The position numbers and the translations under genes were made by a program. Of a stretch of DNA of 59,828 nucleotides, positions 42,091 to 51,740 are shown piece after piece. Below the pieces are notes generated by a model. It was not told the DNA's origin. It saw only the letters and a list, made by a program, of their open reading frames with translations, and did no database searches. The DNA is from Caulobacteraceae bacterium (GTDB lineage: Bacteria > Pseudomonadota > Alphaproteobacteria > Caulobacterales > Caulobacteraceae): NCBI GenBank assembly GCA_003164925.1, contig PLRV01000074.1, positions 1,945 to 61,772 on the forward strand, given 5' to 3'. Position 1 is the stretch's first letter. Every line of letters starts with the position of its first letter.

Positions 42091-42909
42091 ATGACCGACC
42101 AGCCCCATGTCGCGCTCAATGACGGCCGCCGCATGCCGCAATTGGGACTGGGCGTGTGGCGGACGCCCGCCCACGAAGCGGCGGACGTGGTCCGCACGGC
42201 CGTGACGAGCGGCTATCGCGCGGTGGACACCGCCGCGATCTACCACAACGAGGACGGCGTGGGCGAGGGACTGGGCGAGGCGCCGGAGGTCTTCCTCACC
42301 ACCAAGCTGTGGAACGACGATCAGGGCTTCGATCAGACCCTGCGCGCTTTCGACGCCAGCCTGGCGCGCCTGAAGAGGAAGGCGGTGGACCTCTATCTGA
42401 TCCACTGGCCCTCGCCAGCGCGAGGCCTGTATCTGGATAGCTGGCGCGCCCTGATCCGACTGAGGCAGGAGGGACGCGCCCGTTCCATCGGCGTATCCAA
42501 CTTCGTGGCCGAACACCTGGAGCGGATCATGGGCGAGACCGGCGTGGTCCCCGCCGTCAACCAGGTGGAGTTACATCCAAGCTTCCAGCAAACAACCCTG
42601 CGCGCCTTTCATGAGGCTCACGCTATCCACACCGAATCCTGGAGCCCACTGGGCCAGGGCCAATCCTTGACCGACCCGGCGATCGTCGCCATTGCGGCCA
42701 AGCACGGCAAGACCCCCGCCCAGGTCGTCATCCGCTGGCACCTGCAAAGCGGTCTGATCGTCATCCCTAAATCGGCCCACCCTGCGCGCATCCGCGAAAA
42801 CATCGCCGTGTTCGATTTTGTCTTGGACGATGACGACATGGGCGCGCTGCGGGCGCTCGACCGGCCGGACGGCCGCATCGGCCCCGATCCGGCCACAGCG
42901 ACGTTCTGA
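42091..42909 (+). CDS. Aldo/keto reductase
   Basis: 272 residues, (beta/alpha)8 NADPH-dependent reductase of the 2,5-diketo-gluconate reductase type. The catalytic tetrad is Asp46, Tyr51, Lys72 and His105. C-terminal KSAHPARIRENIAVFDF binds the cofactor. The physiological substrate cannot be told. Followed closely by a GNAT gene. Confidence 0.93.
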   Translation: MTDQPHVALNDGRRMPQLGLGVWRTPAHEAADVVRTAVTSGYRAVDTAAIYHNEDGVGEGLGEAPEVFLTTKLWNDDQGFDQTLRAFDASLARLKRKAVDLYLIHWPSPARGLYLDSWRALIRLRQEGRARSIGVSNFVAEHLERIMGETGVVPAVNQVELHPSFQQTTLRAFHEAHAIHTESWSPLGQGQSLTDPAIVAIAAKHGKTPAQVVIRWHLQSGLIVIPKSAHPARIRENIAVFDFVLDDDDMGALRALDRPDGRIGPDPATATF

Positions 42910-42916
42910 GCGGGCG

Positions 42917-43441
42917 ATGGCCGAAGACCTGCTGATCCGGCCGGCCCGTCCCGCCGATGCGCCCGACATCTGGCGTTTTGTGCGGCTGCTCGCCGAATAT
43001 GAGCATCTGGCGCACCAGATGACAGCCACGCAGGACGATCTGGCCGCCGCCCTGTTTGGCGCGGCGCCCAAGGTGTTCGCCGACATCGCCGAGGTGGACG
43101 GCCGGTCCGCGGGCTTTTCCCTGTGGTTCTACGATTTCTCCAGCTTCGCCGGGCGGGGAGGCATCTATGTGGAGGATCTGTTCGTCCTGCCGCAGGCGCG
43201 CGGACGCGGCGCAGGGCGGGCGCTACTGGCGCGACTGGCGCGGCGCTGTCTGGATGAGGGGCTGGCGCGGTTGGACTGGGCGGTGCTGGACTGGAACGCT
43301 CCGGCCATCGACGTCTACCGGCGCATCGGCGCCGAGGCCCGGGATGATTGGCGGCTGCGACGGCTGAGCGGGCAGGCGCTGCAAGATCTGGCCGAGCAAG
43401 ACCGAAGCCCGCAAGACGGGGCCAAGCCTGGGCGGGCGTAG
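42917..43441 (+). CDS. GNAT N-acetyltransferase
   Basis: 174 residues from ATG 42917. GNAT fold with acetyl-CoA loop in VLPQARGRGAGRALLARLARR; the downstream LDWAVLDWNAPAIDVYRRIGA motif resembles diamine/spermidine or small-molecule acetyltransferases. Starts seven bases after the aldo/keto reductase, probably co-transcribed. Substrate unknown. Confidence 0.88.
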   Translation: MAEDLLIRPARPADAPDIWRFVRLLAEYEHLAHQMTATQDDLAAALFGAAPKVFADIAEVDGRSAGFSLWFYDFSSFAGRGGIYVEDLFVLPQARGRGAGRALLARLARRCLDEGLARLDWAVLDWNAPAIDVYRRIGAEARDDWRLRRLSGQALQDLAEQDRSPQDGAKPGRA

Positions 43442-43499
43442 CCGACCCCGCTGGTTCCGCGTTACAGTCAAATCACATCGTCCCATTGAAGGCCCCCGA

Positions 43500-44672
43500 A
43501 TGACCGCGCCGCACACTCTGATCCAGGCGCCGCCGGCCGCGCCGTCCTCGACCGCGCGCAACGCCCTGATCCTGATCGCGGCGGTGGCGGCGGGCTTCGC
43601 GCTCTACGCCCTGCACGGCATATTGACCCCCTTGGCCTTGGCCCTGTTCCTGATGGTGATCATCGACGGTTTCTCGCGCGTGCTGCGCCAGAGGCTGCCG
43701 CAGCTATCCGAACGCCTGGCTTTCATCCTCGCCATCGTGCTGACCGTCGTGGGCTTTGTCGGCGCTGCGGCCCTGGTGGCGGCGGACGCCGGCCAGTTCC
43801 TGGGCCAGATCGTCACCGACCTGCCGCGGCTGAACCGGGTGATCGCCGAGGTCGGACCCCACGTGGGCATGCACGCAGCGCCCACCATGGACGAACTGCT
43901 GCACCAACTGGATCCGGCCCGTTACGTCGGCGCCGTGGCCCAGGCGCTGCAGGGATTCGCCTCCGGGGCCGTGCTGGTGATGATCTACCTCGGGTTCCTG
44001 TTCGCGTCGCGCCAGGGCGTGCGCCACAAGACCGACCGGCTGTTTATCGATCCCGAAGAACGCGAGGGCGCGCGTCAGGCTTTCACGCACATCCGCAACG
44101 GCATCGAGCGCTATCTCTGGGTGCAGACGGTCACGGGCCTGATGATCGCGGCGTTCTCCGGAGTCGTCATCGCCCTGGTGGGCATGGATAACGCGCTGTT
44201 CTGGGCCTTCCTGATCCTGGTGGCCAGCTACGTGCCCATTATCGGCGGCCTGGTGGCGCTGATCCTGCCCTGCCTGTTCGCCCTGGTGGAATTCGACGCC
44301 CAATGGCACGCCCTGGCTCTGCTGGGCGGGCTCACCGTCATCAACTTCGGCCTGGGCAACGTCCTTCTGCCCCGACTGCAGGGCCGCAGTCTCAACCTCG
44401 ACCCGGTGGTGATCCTCCTGTCCCTGTCCTTCTGGGGCCTGGTGTGGGGCCTGCCGGGCATGTTCCTGTCCACACCCCTCACAGTGACGCTGATGGTGGT
44501 CGCCGAGCAGTTCCAGGGCGCCAAGTGGCTGGCCATTCTGCTGTCCGGGGACGGCGACCCCGAAACGCCCCTGCAGACCGCCGGCCCGGACCCATCGGCC
44601 CAGGAGCCCGCGCCCAAACCGCGGCGCCGGGCGCGTAACGAAAATGGGCTGGCAACGAAAACGAGCTCGTAA
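43500..44672 (+). CDS. AI-2E family transporter (PerM-like)
   Basis: 390 residues with about eight membrane segments in the family pattern: an N-terminal pair, a soluble loop (about 90-155), then a C-terminal bundle containing LVASYVPIIGGLVALILP and LGNVLLPRLQGRSLNLDPVVILLSL, WGLVWGLPGMFLSTPL. The family is named after AI-2 export but members transport diverse ions; function here unknown. A strong terminator-like hairpin lies 160 bp downstream. Confidence 0.88.
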   Translation: MTAPHTLIQAPPAAPSSTARNALILIAAVAAGFALYALHGILTPLALALFLMVIIDGFSRVLRQRLPQLSERLAFILAIVLTVVGFVGAAALVAADAGQFLGQIVTDLPRLNRVIAEVGPHVGMHAAPTMDELLHQLDPARYVGAVAQALQGFASGAVLVMIYLGFLFASRQGVRHKTDRLFIDPEEREGARQAFTHIRNGIERYLWVQTVTGLMIAAFSGVVIALVGMDNALFWAFLILVASYVPIIGGLVALILPCLFALVEFDAQWHALALLGGLTVINFGLGNVLLPRLQGRSLNLDPVVILLSLSFWGLVWGLPGMFLSTPLTVTLMVVAEQFQGAKWLAILLSGDGDPETPLQTAGPDPSAQEPAPKPRRRARNENGLATKTSS

Positions 44673-44834
44673 CGAAAAGGTGAAACCGGGGGGCTGAAAT
44701 ACGCAGAATGCTTTCCCATCTATGGAGTCGGGCCGGTCAAGTCCCCCTCCGGCCTCAAGGCGGCGCTCCCGTTCGTCCCCGCGAGCGAGCGCCAGCGAAC
44801 AGTCTTCGCCGAACCGCCCCTTCGGCAAGACAGC

Positions 44835-44865
44835 GCCGTCGGATGGTCCCATCCGACGGCGTTTT
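44835..44865 (+). terminator. Strong intrinsic terminator
   Basis: GCCGTCGGATGG (44835-44846) pairs perfectly with CCATCCGACGGC (44849-44860), followed by GTTTT. It would stop rightward transcription. It lies 163 bp beyond the AI-2E stop; the intervening 44673-44834 encodes no convincing protein, so the terminator may end a small RNA as well as the operon. Confidence 0.8.
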
Positions 44866-44920
44866 CGTGGGATCGCCCTGTTCAAGCCCAACCGATCGCC
44901 GTCAAAAGCGTTTAAGGTTT

Positions 44921-44980
44921 CAAGTCTGATGATTTCACCTTGAAGCCTCAATCAGGCTCTACATTTTTGAATCTGGAGCA
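44921..44980 (+). repeat. GANTC repeat, module 1 only, copy G
   Basis: TCTGATGATTTCACCTTGAAG leads to TCAATCAGGCTCTACATT and then TTTTGAATCTGGAGCA. Only module 1 and the linker remain. It lies in the 340-bp interval 44673-45012 shortly before the glutamate dehydrogenase start; that interval holds the terminator, this repeat and no gene. Confidence 0.7.
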
Positions 44981-45012
44981 CCCCAGGCGGGCGCGGACGT
45001 AGGCAGGGCCTT

Positions 45013-48000
45013 ATGCTGGAGGAACAGGGTCAGGCCCAAAGGGCTGAGGCCGAACCGGGCGGCTTTTCCCAACACGCGGTGCTGGAGGCCCTGGGCGACC
45101 CGCCGCCGGACGAGCGCGATTTCGTTCATCAGACCCTGGACGACTACGCGTCCGCGGACCTGCCCAGCCTCTCTCCCGCCGATGTCGCCGCCCTGTGCCG
45201 GACAATGTGGGCCTTCTGCCAGGCCGACCAGGGACCGGAGCTGCGTCTGACCTTCGCCGCCGCCCTCGGCGAGCATGAGCGCGCGCTGTCGCTGGACCTG
45301 CTGCAGATCGTGCAGCCGGACGTTTCCTTTCTCGTGGACTCGGTCATGGCCGAGCTGATGGCCCAGGGCCTGACCATCCGCGCCATGCTGCATCCGGTGA
45401 TCAGTCCGCCCGCCGCCTTGAAACAGGGCCTCGCGCGCTCGGTCATCGCCGTGTTGTGCGAGCCGCTGGATGAAGGGCGCCGCCAAGCCGTGTTGGACGG
45501 CGTGCGCGCAGTCCTGGCCGACGTGCATGCGGCGGTGGAGGACTTCCCGGCCATGCTGGGCCTGATGGGCGCGACGGCGGCCGAACTGGAGCAGACCGGC
45601 CCCCTGGGCCCGGACCGGGACGAGGCCATCGCCATGCTGCGCTGGTTGCAGGAAGGCCACTTCGTGTTCCTCGGCGCGCGGGTCTACGACTATCCGCTGA
45701 CGCCCACCGGCCGCTACGCCCACCAGGAGCCTCTGTTCGAGCGCGGCAAGAGTTTGGGCGTCCTGCGCGATGCGTCCCGCGGCGTCCTGCGGCGCGACAA
45801 TGAGCCGGCCGTGCTGTCCCCTCACCTGCGGCGCTTCATCCAGACCGGCGAGCCCCTGGTGGCGGCCAAGGCCAACCAGTACTCGCGCGTGCACCGGCCC
45901 GCCTACATGGACTACATCGGGGTCAAGCGGTACGGACCGGACGGTCGGCCCTTGGGCGAGGTCCGCTTCGTGGGACTGTTCACCGCCGAGGCCTATGACG
46001 AGCCGGTGCGCGCCGTGCCGCTGATCCGGCGCAAGGTGGCCCGGGTGCAGGCCCGCGCGGCCAAGGCCGTGGGCAGCCACGATGCGCGGCGCCTGAACAA
46101 TGTGCTGGAGAGCTTCCCCCGCGACGAGCTGTTCCAGATCAGCGAGGACGAGCTGCTGGCCACAGCTCTGAGCGTGGCGCACCTCTACGACCGTCCGCGA
46201 CTGCGCCTGTTCGTTCGGCGCGACCCGTTCGACCGCTTCGTCTCGGTGCTGGTCTACACACCCAAGGACCGCTTCAACGCGGGCCTGGCCGAACGCACCG
46301 GAGACATCCTGGCTCAGGCCTGGGGCGGCCACGTGTCGGCGGCCTATCCCGCCTTCTCCGAAGCGCCCCTGGCGCGCACTCACTACATTATCGGCCTGAC
46401 CCCCAATCATCATCTCGAGCCGGACCGGGACGCCCTGGAGAGCGTGTTGGCCGAACTGGCCCGCACCTGGATCGACCGGTTCGACGAGGCCTTGCGCCTG
46501 CGCGGAAAGGGCGCGCTGGCGGACCTGCGCCGCCGCTACCAGCACGCATTCCCTGCCGCCTACCAGGACGAAACCACGCCGTCCGAAGCCCTGGCCGATA
46601 TGGACGTGATCGAGACCATGGGTCCGGAGGAGCCGGTTCGGGCCCGAGCCTACCGGCTGGCGCAAGACGGGGCGGATGGCTTCAGGCTCAAGCTGTACCG
46701 TTTGGGCGAAGCGGCTTTGCTATCGGACCTGCTGCCGATCGTCGAGGCCATGGGCCTGAGGGGCGTGGCCGAGAAGGGGTTCGAGGTGAATCCTGAAGGC
46801 GCCGCGCCGGTATGGGTGCACGAGCTGAACCTGCGCCACGCGGCCGGCGCGGTGATCGAACTGACCGCCGTCAGGGCTCAGATCGAGGCCGCTGTGGCGG
46901 CCGTTTGGACCGGTGTTGCTGAAAGCGACGGCTTCAATCGCCTGGTGGTCGAGCTGGGTTGTTCCTGGCGCGAGGCGGCCCTGATCCGCACCCTGGCCCG
47001 CTATCGCCAGCAGACCGGGCTCGACCCCAGCCAGGCGGTGCAGGAAGCGGCCCTGGCCGATAACCCGGCCATCGCCCGGCTGATCCTGGACCTGTTCAGC
47101 GCCCGTTTCGATCCCGCCGGCCTGTCCGAGGGCCCTGCAAGCGAGACATCGGCGCGTGTGGCTCAGGCCGGCGCCCTGTTCGGCCGCATCCTGGAGGCGT
47201 TGCAAACGGTGGCCAGCCTGGAGGCGGACCGGGCGCTGCGGCGGCTGGCCCTGCTGGTCCAGGCCTGCGTGCGCACAAACTACTATCAGCAGGGCGCGGA
47301 TGGCGCGCCCAAGCTCTATATCAGCGTTAAGATTCAGAGCCACGACCTGGCGGACCTGCCCGCGCCCAAGCCTTTTTTCGAGATCTTCGTCTGCTCGCCC
47401 CAGGTCGAGGGCGTGCATCTGCGCTTTGGGCCCATCGCGCGCGGCGGCCTGCGTTGGAGCGACCGGCGCGAGGATTTCCGCACCGAGGTTCTCGCCCTGG
47501 CCAAGGCCCAGCAGGTCAAGAATGCGGTGATCGTGCCGGTGGGGGCCAAGGGTGGATTCTATCCCAAGCAATTGCCGCGCGCGGGTGAGCCAGAAGCGGT
47601 CCGGCAGGCGGGCGTAGCGGCCTATCGCACCTTCCTGCGCGGCCTTCTGGACCTGACCGACAACCTGGACGCCGAAGGCAGGCCGGTCCCGCCGCCGTCC
47701 GTGGTGCGCCTCGACGGGGACGATCCCTATCTGGTTGTGGCCGCCGACAAGGGTACGGCCAGCTTTTCCGACATCGCCAACGCCATGGCGGCCGAATACG
47801 GCTTCTGGCTGGGCGACGCCTTCGCCTCGGGCGGGTCGGCGGGCTACGACCACAAGGCCATGGGCATCACCGCCCGCGGCGCCTGGATGGCGATCGCCCG
47901 CCACTTTCGCGAGATGGGCAAGGACGTTCAGACTCAGCCGTTCACCGTGGCGGGCGTGGGCGACATGTCCGGCGACGTGTTCGGCAACGGCATGCTGTTA

Positions 48001-49869
48001 TCGCGTCAGATCCGACTGGTCGCCGCCTTCGACCATCGCCACGTCTTCCTGGACCCCGACCCGGACGCCGAGGCCGCCTTCGCCGAGCGCAAGCGCCTGT
48101 TCGACCTGCCGCGCTCCTCCTGGGGCTCCTACGACGTCAGCCTGCTTTCGCGGGGGGGCGGGATCTATTCGCGTCACGCCAAGGCCGTCCCCGTCTCGCC
48201 CGAAGCGGCGGCCCTGCTCGACATCGCACCCGAGCCCATCACCCCGGCCGAGCTGATCAGGGCCATCCTCAAAGCGAGGGTGGATCTTTTGTATTTCGGC
48301 GGCATCGGCGCCTATGTGAAGGCTCCGGCCGAAAGCCATCTGGACGTGGGCGACAAGACCAACGACGCGGTGCGCATCAACGCCACGGAGCTTCGCTGCA
48401 AGGTGGTGGGAGAAGGCGCCAACCTGGCCGTGACTCAGGCCGGCCGCGTCGCCTTCGCCCGCGCCGGCGGGCGCATCGATACGGACGCCATCGACAATTC
48501 CGCGGGGGTGGACACCTCCGACCATGAGGTGAACATCAAGATCCTGACCACGGCGGCGGAACGGTCCGGGGCCCTGGCGGCGAGCGATCGCGACGCCCTG
48601 CTGCAAGCCATGACCGAACAAGTCGCCGCGCACGTGCTTAATCACAACCACGACCAGACCCTGGCGCTCAGCCTTTTGCAGCGCACGGCGGCGGACAACC
48701 TGGACAGCCATATCCGGTTCATCGCCGAGCTGGAGGCCGCGGGACGGCTGGACCGGGCGGTGGAGGGCCTGCCGACGCCGGGGGCCCTGGCCGACCTGGC
48801 CAAGGCCGGCAAGGGCCTGACCCGGCCGGAGCTGGCGGTTCTCCTGGCCTATGGCAAGCTTGAACTCTCGTCGGAGATCTTGGCCAGCCCGGCGCCCGAC
48901 GATCCCTACTTCATGGGCGCCTTGGCGCGCTACTTTCCCACCGCCCTGCATGGGTTCAAAAAGGAAATGCAGCGCCACCGTCTCAAGCGCGAGATCATCG
49001 CCACCGGCCTGTCCAACGCCATCGTCGATATCTGCGGCCCGACCTTTGCCGGCCGCGCGCGCGGCGCCAGCGGCTGCGACACCGCCGGCCTGATCACCGC
49101 CTTCGAGGCTGCCTGGCGGGTGTTCCGCCTGGACGAACTGTGGACCCAGATCGGGGCCCTGGACGCCCAGCCCGCCGCCGCTGCGGGCCAACTCGCCCTG
49201 TACGCCCAGGCCGCCGGCGCCCTGCGCGGCCAGACCTATTGGCTGGCCCGGCGAGTGGTGAAGGGCTCCGCCTCGGTGCAAAGCCTCATCGACGCCTACC
49301 AACCGGCGGCGGATGTTCTGCGTCAGTGCGGCCGCGACCTGTTCTCTCCTTTGGAGCAGGGCGCCATCGCGGCCGACGTCTCGGCCGCGATGGCCGAGGG
49401 CGCGCCGGCCGATCTGGCGGGCCAGACGGCGCTGCTGGGGCCGCTTCTGTCCCTGTCGGACGTGGCGGACCTGGCGCGGGTAGCCGGCTGGCCGGTGACG
49501 GCAGCGGCCCGGATTTATCATGCCGTCAGCGCCCGGTTCGCCTTTGACCGGCTGCGAGCGGCCGCCGTCGGCTTGCTGACCGGCGACCCCTACCAACGAC
49601 AGGCGGCGCGGCAGTTGATGGAGGAGCTGCTCAGCGAACAGGCCTTGATCGCCCGCGCGATCATGGTCCACGCTCAAACCCCGTCGGACCTGGACGAGGC
49701 CGAGCCGGCGGACGCCGCGGTGCAAGCCTGGATCGCAACCCGCCAGACTCAGGCCGACGCCGCGCGGCGTCTGGTGGAAGAGATCGAGTCCTCGGGCGGC
49801 GGCTGGAGCTTTCCCAAGCTGGCCATCGCCAACGCCGCCATGCGCGACCTGGCCGCAGCAGCCATATGA
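45013..49869 (+). CDS. gdhZ: NAD-specific glutamate dehydrogenase, large (180 kDa) type
   Basis: 1618 residues, the length typical of GDH-180 enzymes. It deaminates glutamate to 2-oxoglutarate. N-terminal ACT-like regulatory region (about 1-700), catalytic region (about 720-1220) with RGGLRWSDRREDFRTEVLALAKAQQVKNAVIVPVGAKGGF, then GVGDMSGDVFGNGMLL and the NAD-binding part (LRCKVVGEGANLAVTQ), then a long helical C-terminus. In Caulobacter this protein also links glutamate catabolism to cell division. Start ATG 45013; no frameshift or stop over 4.8 kb. Confidence 0.95.
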   Translation: MLEEQGQAQRAEAEPGGFSQHAVLEALGDPPPDERDFVHQTLDDYASADLPSLSPADVAALCRTMWAFCQADQGPELRLTFAAALGEHERALSLDLLQIVQPDVSFLVDSVMAELMAQGLTIRAMLHPVISPPAALKQGLARSVIAVLCEPLDEGRRQAVLDGVRAVLADVHAAVEDFPAMLGLMGATAAELEQTGPLGPDRDEAIAMLRWLQEGHFVFLGARVYDYPLTPTGRYAHQEPLFERGKSLGVLRDASRGVLRRDNEPAVLSPHLRRFIQTGEPLVAAKANQYSRVHRPAYMDYIGVKRYGPDGRPLGEVRFVGLFTAEAYDEPVRAVPLIRRKVARVQARAAKAVGSHDARRLNNVLESFPRDELFQISEDELLATALSVAHLYDRPRLRLFVRRDPFDRFVSVLVYTPKDRFNAGLAERTGDILAQAWGGHVSAAYPAFSEAPLARTHYIIGLTPNHHLEPDRDALESVLAELARTWIDRFDEALRLRGKGALADLRRRYQHAFPAAYQDETTPSEALADMDVIETMGPEEPVRARAYRLAQDGADGFRLKLYRLGEAALLSDLLPIVEAMGLRGVAEKGFEVNPEGAAPVWVHELNLRHAAGAVIELTAVRAQIEAAVAAVWTGVAESDGFNRLVVELGCSWREAALIRTLARYRQQTGLDPSQAVQEAALADNPAIARLILDLFSARFDPAGLSEGPASETSARVAQAGALFGRILEALQTVASLEADRALRRLALLVQACVRTNYYQQGADGAPKLYISVKIQSHDLADLPAPKPFFEIFVCSPQVEGVHLRFGPIARGGLRWSDRREDFRTEVLALAKAQQVKNAVIVPVGAKGGFYPKQLPRAGEPEAVRQAGVAAYRTFLRGLLDLTDNLDAEGRPVPPPSVVRLDGDDPYLVVAADKGTASFSDIANAMAAEYGFWLGDAFASGGSAGYDHKAMGITARGAWMAIARHFREMGKDVQTQPFTVAGVGDMSGDVFGNGMLLSRQIRLVAAFDHRHVFLDPDPDAEAAFAERKRLFDLPRSSWGSYDVSLLSRGGGIYSRHAKAVPVSPEAAALLDIAPEPITPAELIRAILKARVDLLYFGGIGAYVKAPAESHLDVGDKTNDAVRINATELRCKVVGEGANLAVTQAGRVAFARAGGRIDTDAIDNSAGVDTSDHEVNIKILTTAAERSGALAASDRDALLQAMTEQVAAHVLNHNHDQTLALSLLQRTAADNLDSHIRFIAELEAAGRLDRAVEGLPTPGALADLAKAGKGLTRPELAVLLAYGKLELSSEILASPAPDDPYFMGALARYFPTALHGFKKEMQRHRLKREIIATGLSNAIVDICGPTFAGRARGASGCDTAGLITAFEAAWRVFRLDELWTQIGALDAQPAAAAGQLALYAQAAGALRGQTYWLARRVVKGSASVQSLIDAYQPAADVLRQCGRDLFSPLEQGAIAADVSAAMAEGAPADLAGQTALLGPLLSLSDVADLARVAGWPVTAAARIYHAVSARFAFDRLRAAAVGLLTGDPYQRQAARQLMEELLSEQALIARAIMVHAQTPSDLDEAEPADAAVQAWIATRQTQADAARRLVEEIESSGGGWSFPKLAIANAAMRDLAAAAI

Positions 49870-49879
49870 GCCGCCATTT

Positions 49880-49984
49880 TAGAGCCCGACGGATTCGTCT
49901 TGATGCCTGAAATCAGGCTCTACCTATTTGAATTTATTCATGATTCATTGTTTAGGCGATTCCGCCTAAACCCATCGCGTTCTA
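49880..49984 (+). repeat. GANTC intergenic repeat, copy H
   Basis: Module 1 (49880-49921) AGAGCCCGACGGATTCGTCT and TCAGGCTCT, then linker, then module 2 with perfect inner GTTTAGGCG-attc-CGCCTAAAC and ending CATCGCGTTCTA. The last three bases are the purH stop codon. It occupies the entire gdhZ-purH convergent gap. Confidence 0.88.
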
Positions 49985-51598
49985 ATGCTTGAACACCCGC
50001 ACGCCGGTGAAGGCCATGGTCAGGCCGTGGGCGTCGGCGGCCTCGATCACCTTGCCGTCACCCATGGAGCCGCCCGGCTGGATCACCGCCGTGGCGCCGG
50101 CTTCCGCCGCCTGGATCAGGCCGTCGGGGAAGGGAAAGAAGGCTTCAGAGGCACAGGCGGAGCCTTGGGCCAGGCTTTGCGGCAGACCGGCCGTCTGCGC
50201 CGCCTCGGCCGCGCGAATGGCGGCGATGCGCGCGGAATCGCGCCGGTTCATCTGACCCGCGCCGATGCCGGCCGTCTGGCCATCCTTGGCGAACACGATG
50301 GCGTTGGACTTGACATGCTTGGCGATGGTGAAGGCGAACAGCATGTCCTTCACCTCCTGGTCGGTGGGTTGGCGCTTGGTGACGATCTTCAGGTCCTCGG
50401 CGGTGATCCGCGCATTGTCGCGCGACTGCACCAGGAAGCCGCCGGCCACCGAGCGGAACACCTCGCCCTCGGCCAGGGGGTCGGGCAGGGCGCCCGATAG
50501 CAGGAGGCGCAGGTTCTTCTTGGCCAGGAACACCGCGATGGCGTCATCGTCGGCGTCCGGCGCGATGACCACTTCGGTGAATATCTTGACCATCTCCTCG
50601 GCCGCGGCCCGGTCCAGCTTGCGGTTCACCGCCACGATGCCGCCGAAAGCCGACACCGGATCGCACTCCAGCGCGCGCGCATAGGCGCTCGTCAGGTCCG
50701 GACCCAAGGCCACGCCGCAGGGATTGGCGTGCTTGATGATCGCCACCGCCGCGCTGGCGGCCGGATCGAACTCCGCCACCAGCTCCAGCGCCGCGTCGGT
50801 GTCGGCGATGTTGTTGTAGCTCAGCGCCTTGCCCTGCAGTTGGCGGGCCGTGGCCACGCCCGGCCGGCGCGGCTGCGGGAACACATAGAAGGCCGCGCTT
50901 TGGTGGGGGTTTTCGCCATAGCGCATGGTCTGGGCCAGCTCGCCCGACAGGCTCTTCCTACGCGGCGCGACCTCGCCGAGCTGACGCGCGAACCAGGCGG
51001 AGATGGCTCCGTCATAGGCCGCTGTGCGGGCATAGGCGCGCGCCGCCAGCCGCCGGCGCAGGCTCAGCCGCGTGCCGCCGTCAGCGTTCAGCGCCTCCAG
51101 CACCTCGGCCATGTCCTCAGGTTCGGTGCACACCGACACATAGGCGTGGTTCTTGGCGGCCGAACGGATCATGGCCGGGCCGCCGATATCGATGTTCTCG
51201 ATGCATTCGTCGAAGGCCGCGCCCTTGGCCACGGTCGCCTCGAACGGGTAGAGATTCACATAGAGCAGGTCGATGCCGCCGATGCCGTGATCAGCCATGG
51301 CTTCGGCGTGATCGGGCGCCTCGCGGACGCCCAGAAGGCCGCCGTGAACAGCGGGGTGCAGCGTCTTGACCCGCCCATCCATCATTTCGGGAAACCCCGT
51401 GAGCTCCGCCACATCCTTCACCGGCAGCCCCGCCGCGGCGATGGCCGCCTTGGTGCCGCCGGTGGACACCAGCTCGATCCCGGCCGCCGCCAAGGCGCGG
51501 GCGGCCGCGACCAGGCCAGTCTTGTCCGATACGGACAACAGAGCGCGGCGGATCGGCTGCAGGTCGGCGGCTTGGGGATAGTCGGGGGCGGCGGGCAC
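49982..51598 (-). CDS. purH: Bifunctional AICAR transformylase/IMP cyclohydrolase
   Basis: 538 residues. It catalyses the last two steps of IMP synthesis. The N-terminal IMPCH domain starts near [19 protein letters not shown] with [16 protein letters not shown]; the C-terminal AICARFT domain has [13 protein letters not shown] and [13 protein letters not shown]. Start ATG 51598; the TAG stop is part of repeat copy H. Confidence 0.96.
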   Translation of the reverse strand: MPAAPDYPQAADLQPIRRALLSVSDKTGLVAAARALAAAGIELVSTGGTKAAIAAAGLPVKDVAELTGFPEMMDGRVKTLHPAVHGGLLGVREAPDHAEAMADHGIGGIDLLYVNLYPFEATVAKGAAFDECIENIDIGGPAMIRSAAKNHAYVSVCTEPEDMAEVLEALNADGGTRLSLRRRLAARAYARTAAYDGAISAWFARQLGEVAPRRKSLSGELAQTMRYGENPHQSAAFYVFPQPRRPGVATARQLQGKALSYNNIADTDAALELVAEFDPAASAAVAIIKHANPCGVALGPDLTSAYARALECDPVSAFGGIVAVNRKLDRAAAEEMVKIFTEVVIAPDADDDAIAVFLAKKNLRLLLSGALPDPLAEGEVFRSVAGGFLVQSRDNARITAEDLKIVTKRQPTDQEVKDMLFAFTIAKHVKSNAIVFAKDGQTAGIGAGQMNRRDSARIAAIRAAEAAQTAGLPQSLAQGSACASEAFFPFPDGLIQAAEAGATAVIQPGGSMGDGKVIEAADAHGLTMAFTGVRVFKH

Positions 51599-51710
51599 GG
51601 CGGGTCTCCTATCGGATTAGGAAGCTGTGCCCAGGCGCGCGGCGATGCATCCCGCGCTCCCCGGTGGTTCCCCACCTCAAATCGCCAGTCACGCGAGACG
51701 GGCGGACCAT

Positions 51711-51740
51711 AGGCGCCGGCGGCGGGGAGTCAACGTGGCG
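51711..51740. repeat. 30-bp direct repeat, left of the patatin gene
   Basis: aggcgccgg then CGGCGGGGAGTCAACGTGGC and g. The 20-bp core GGCGGGGAGTCAACGTGGCG is repeated exactly at 53073-53092. It contains one GANTC (GAGTC), and the patatin stop codon lies inside it. Confidence 0.8.
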
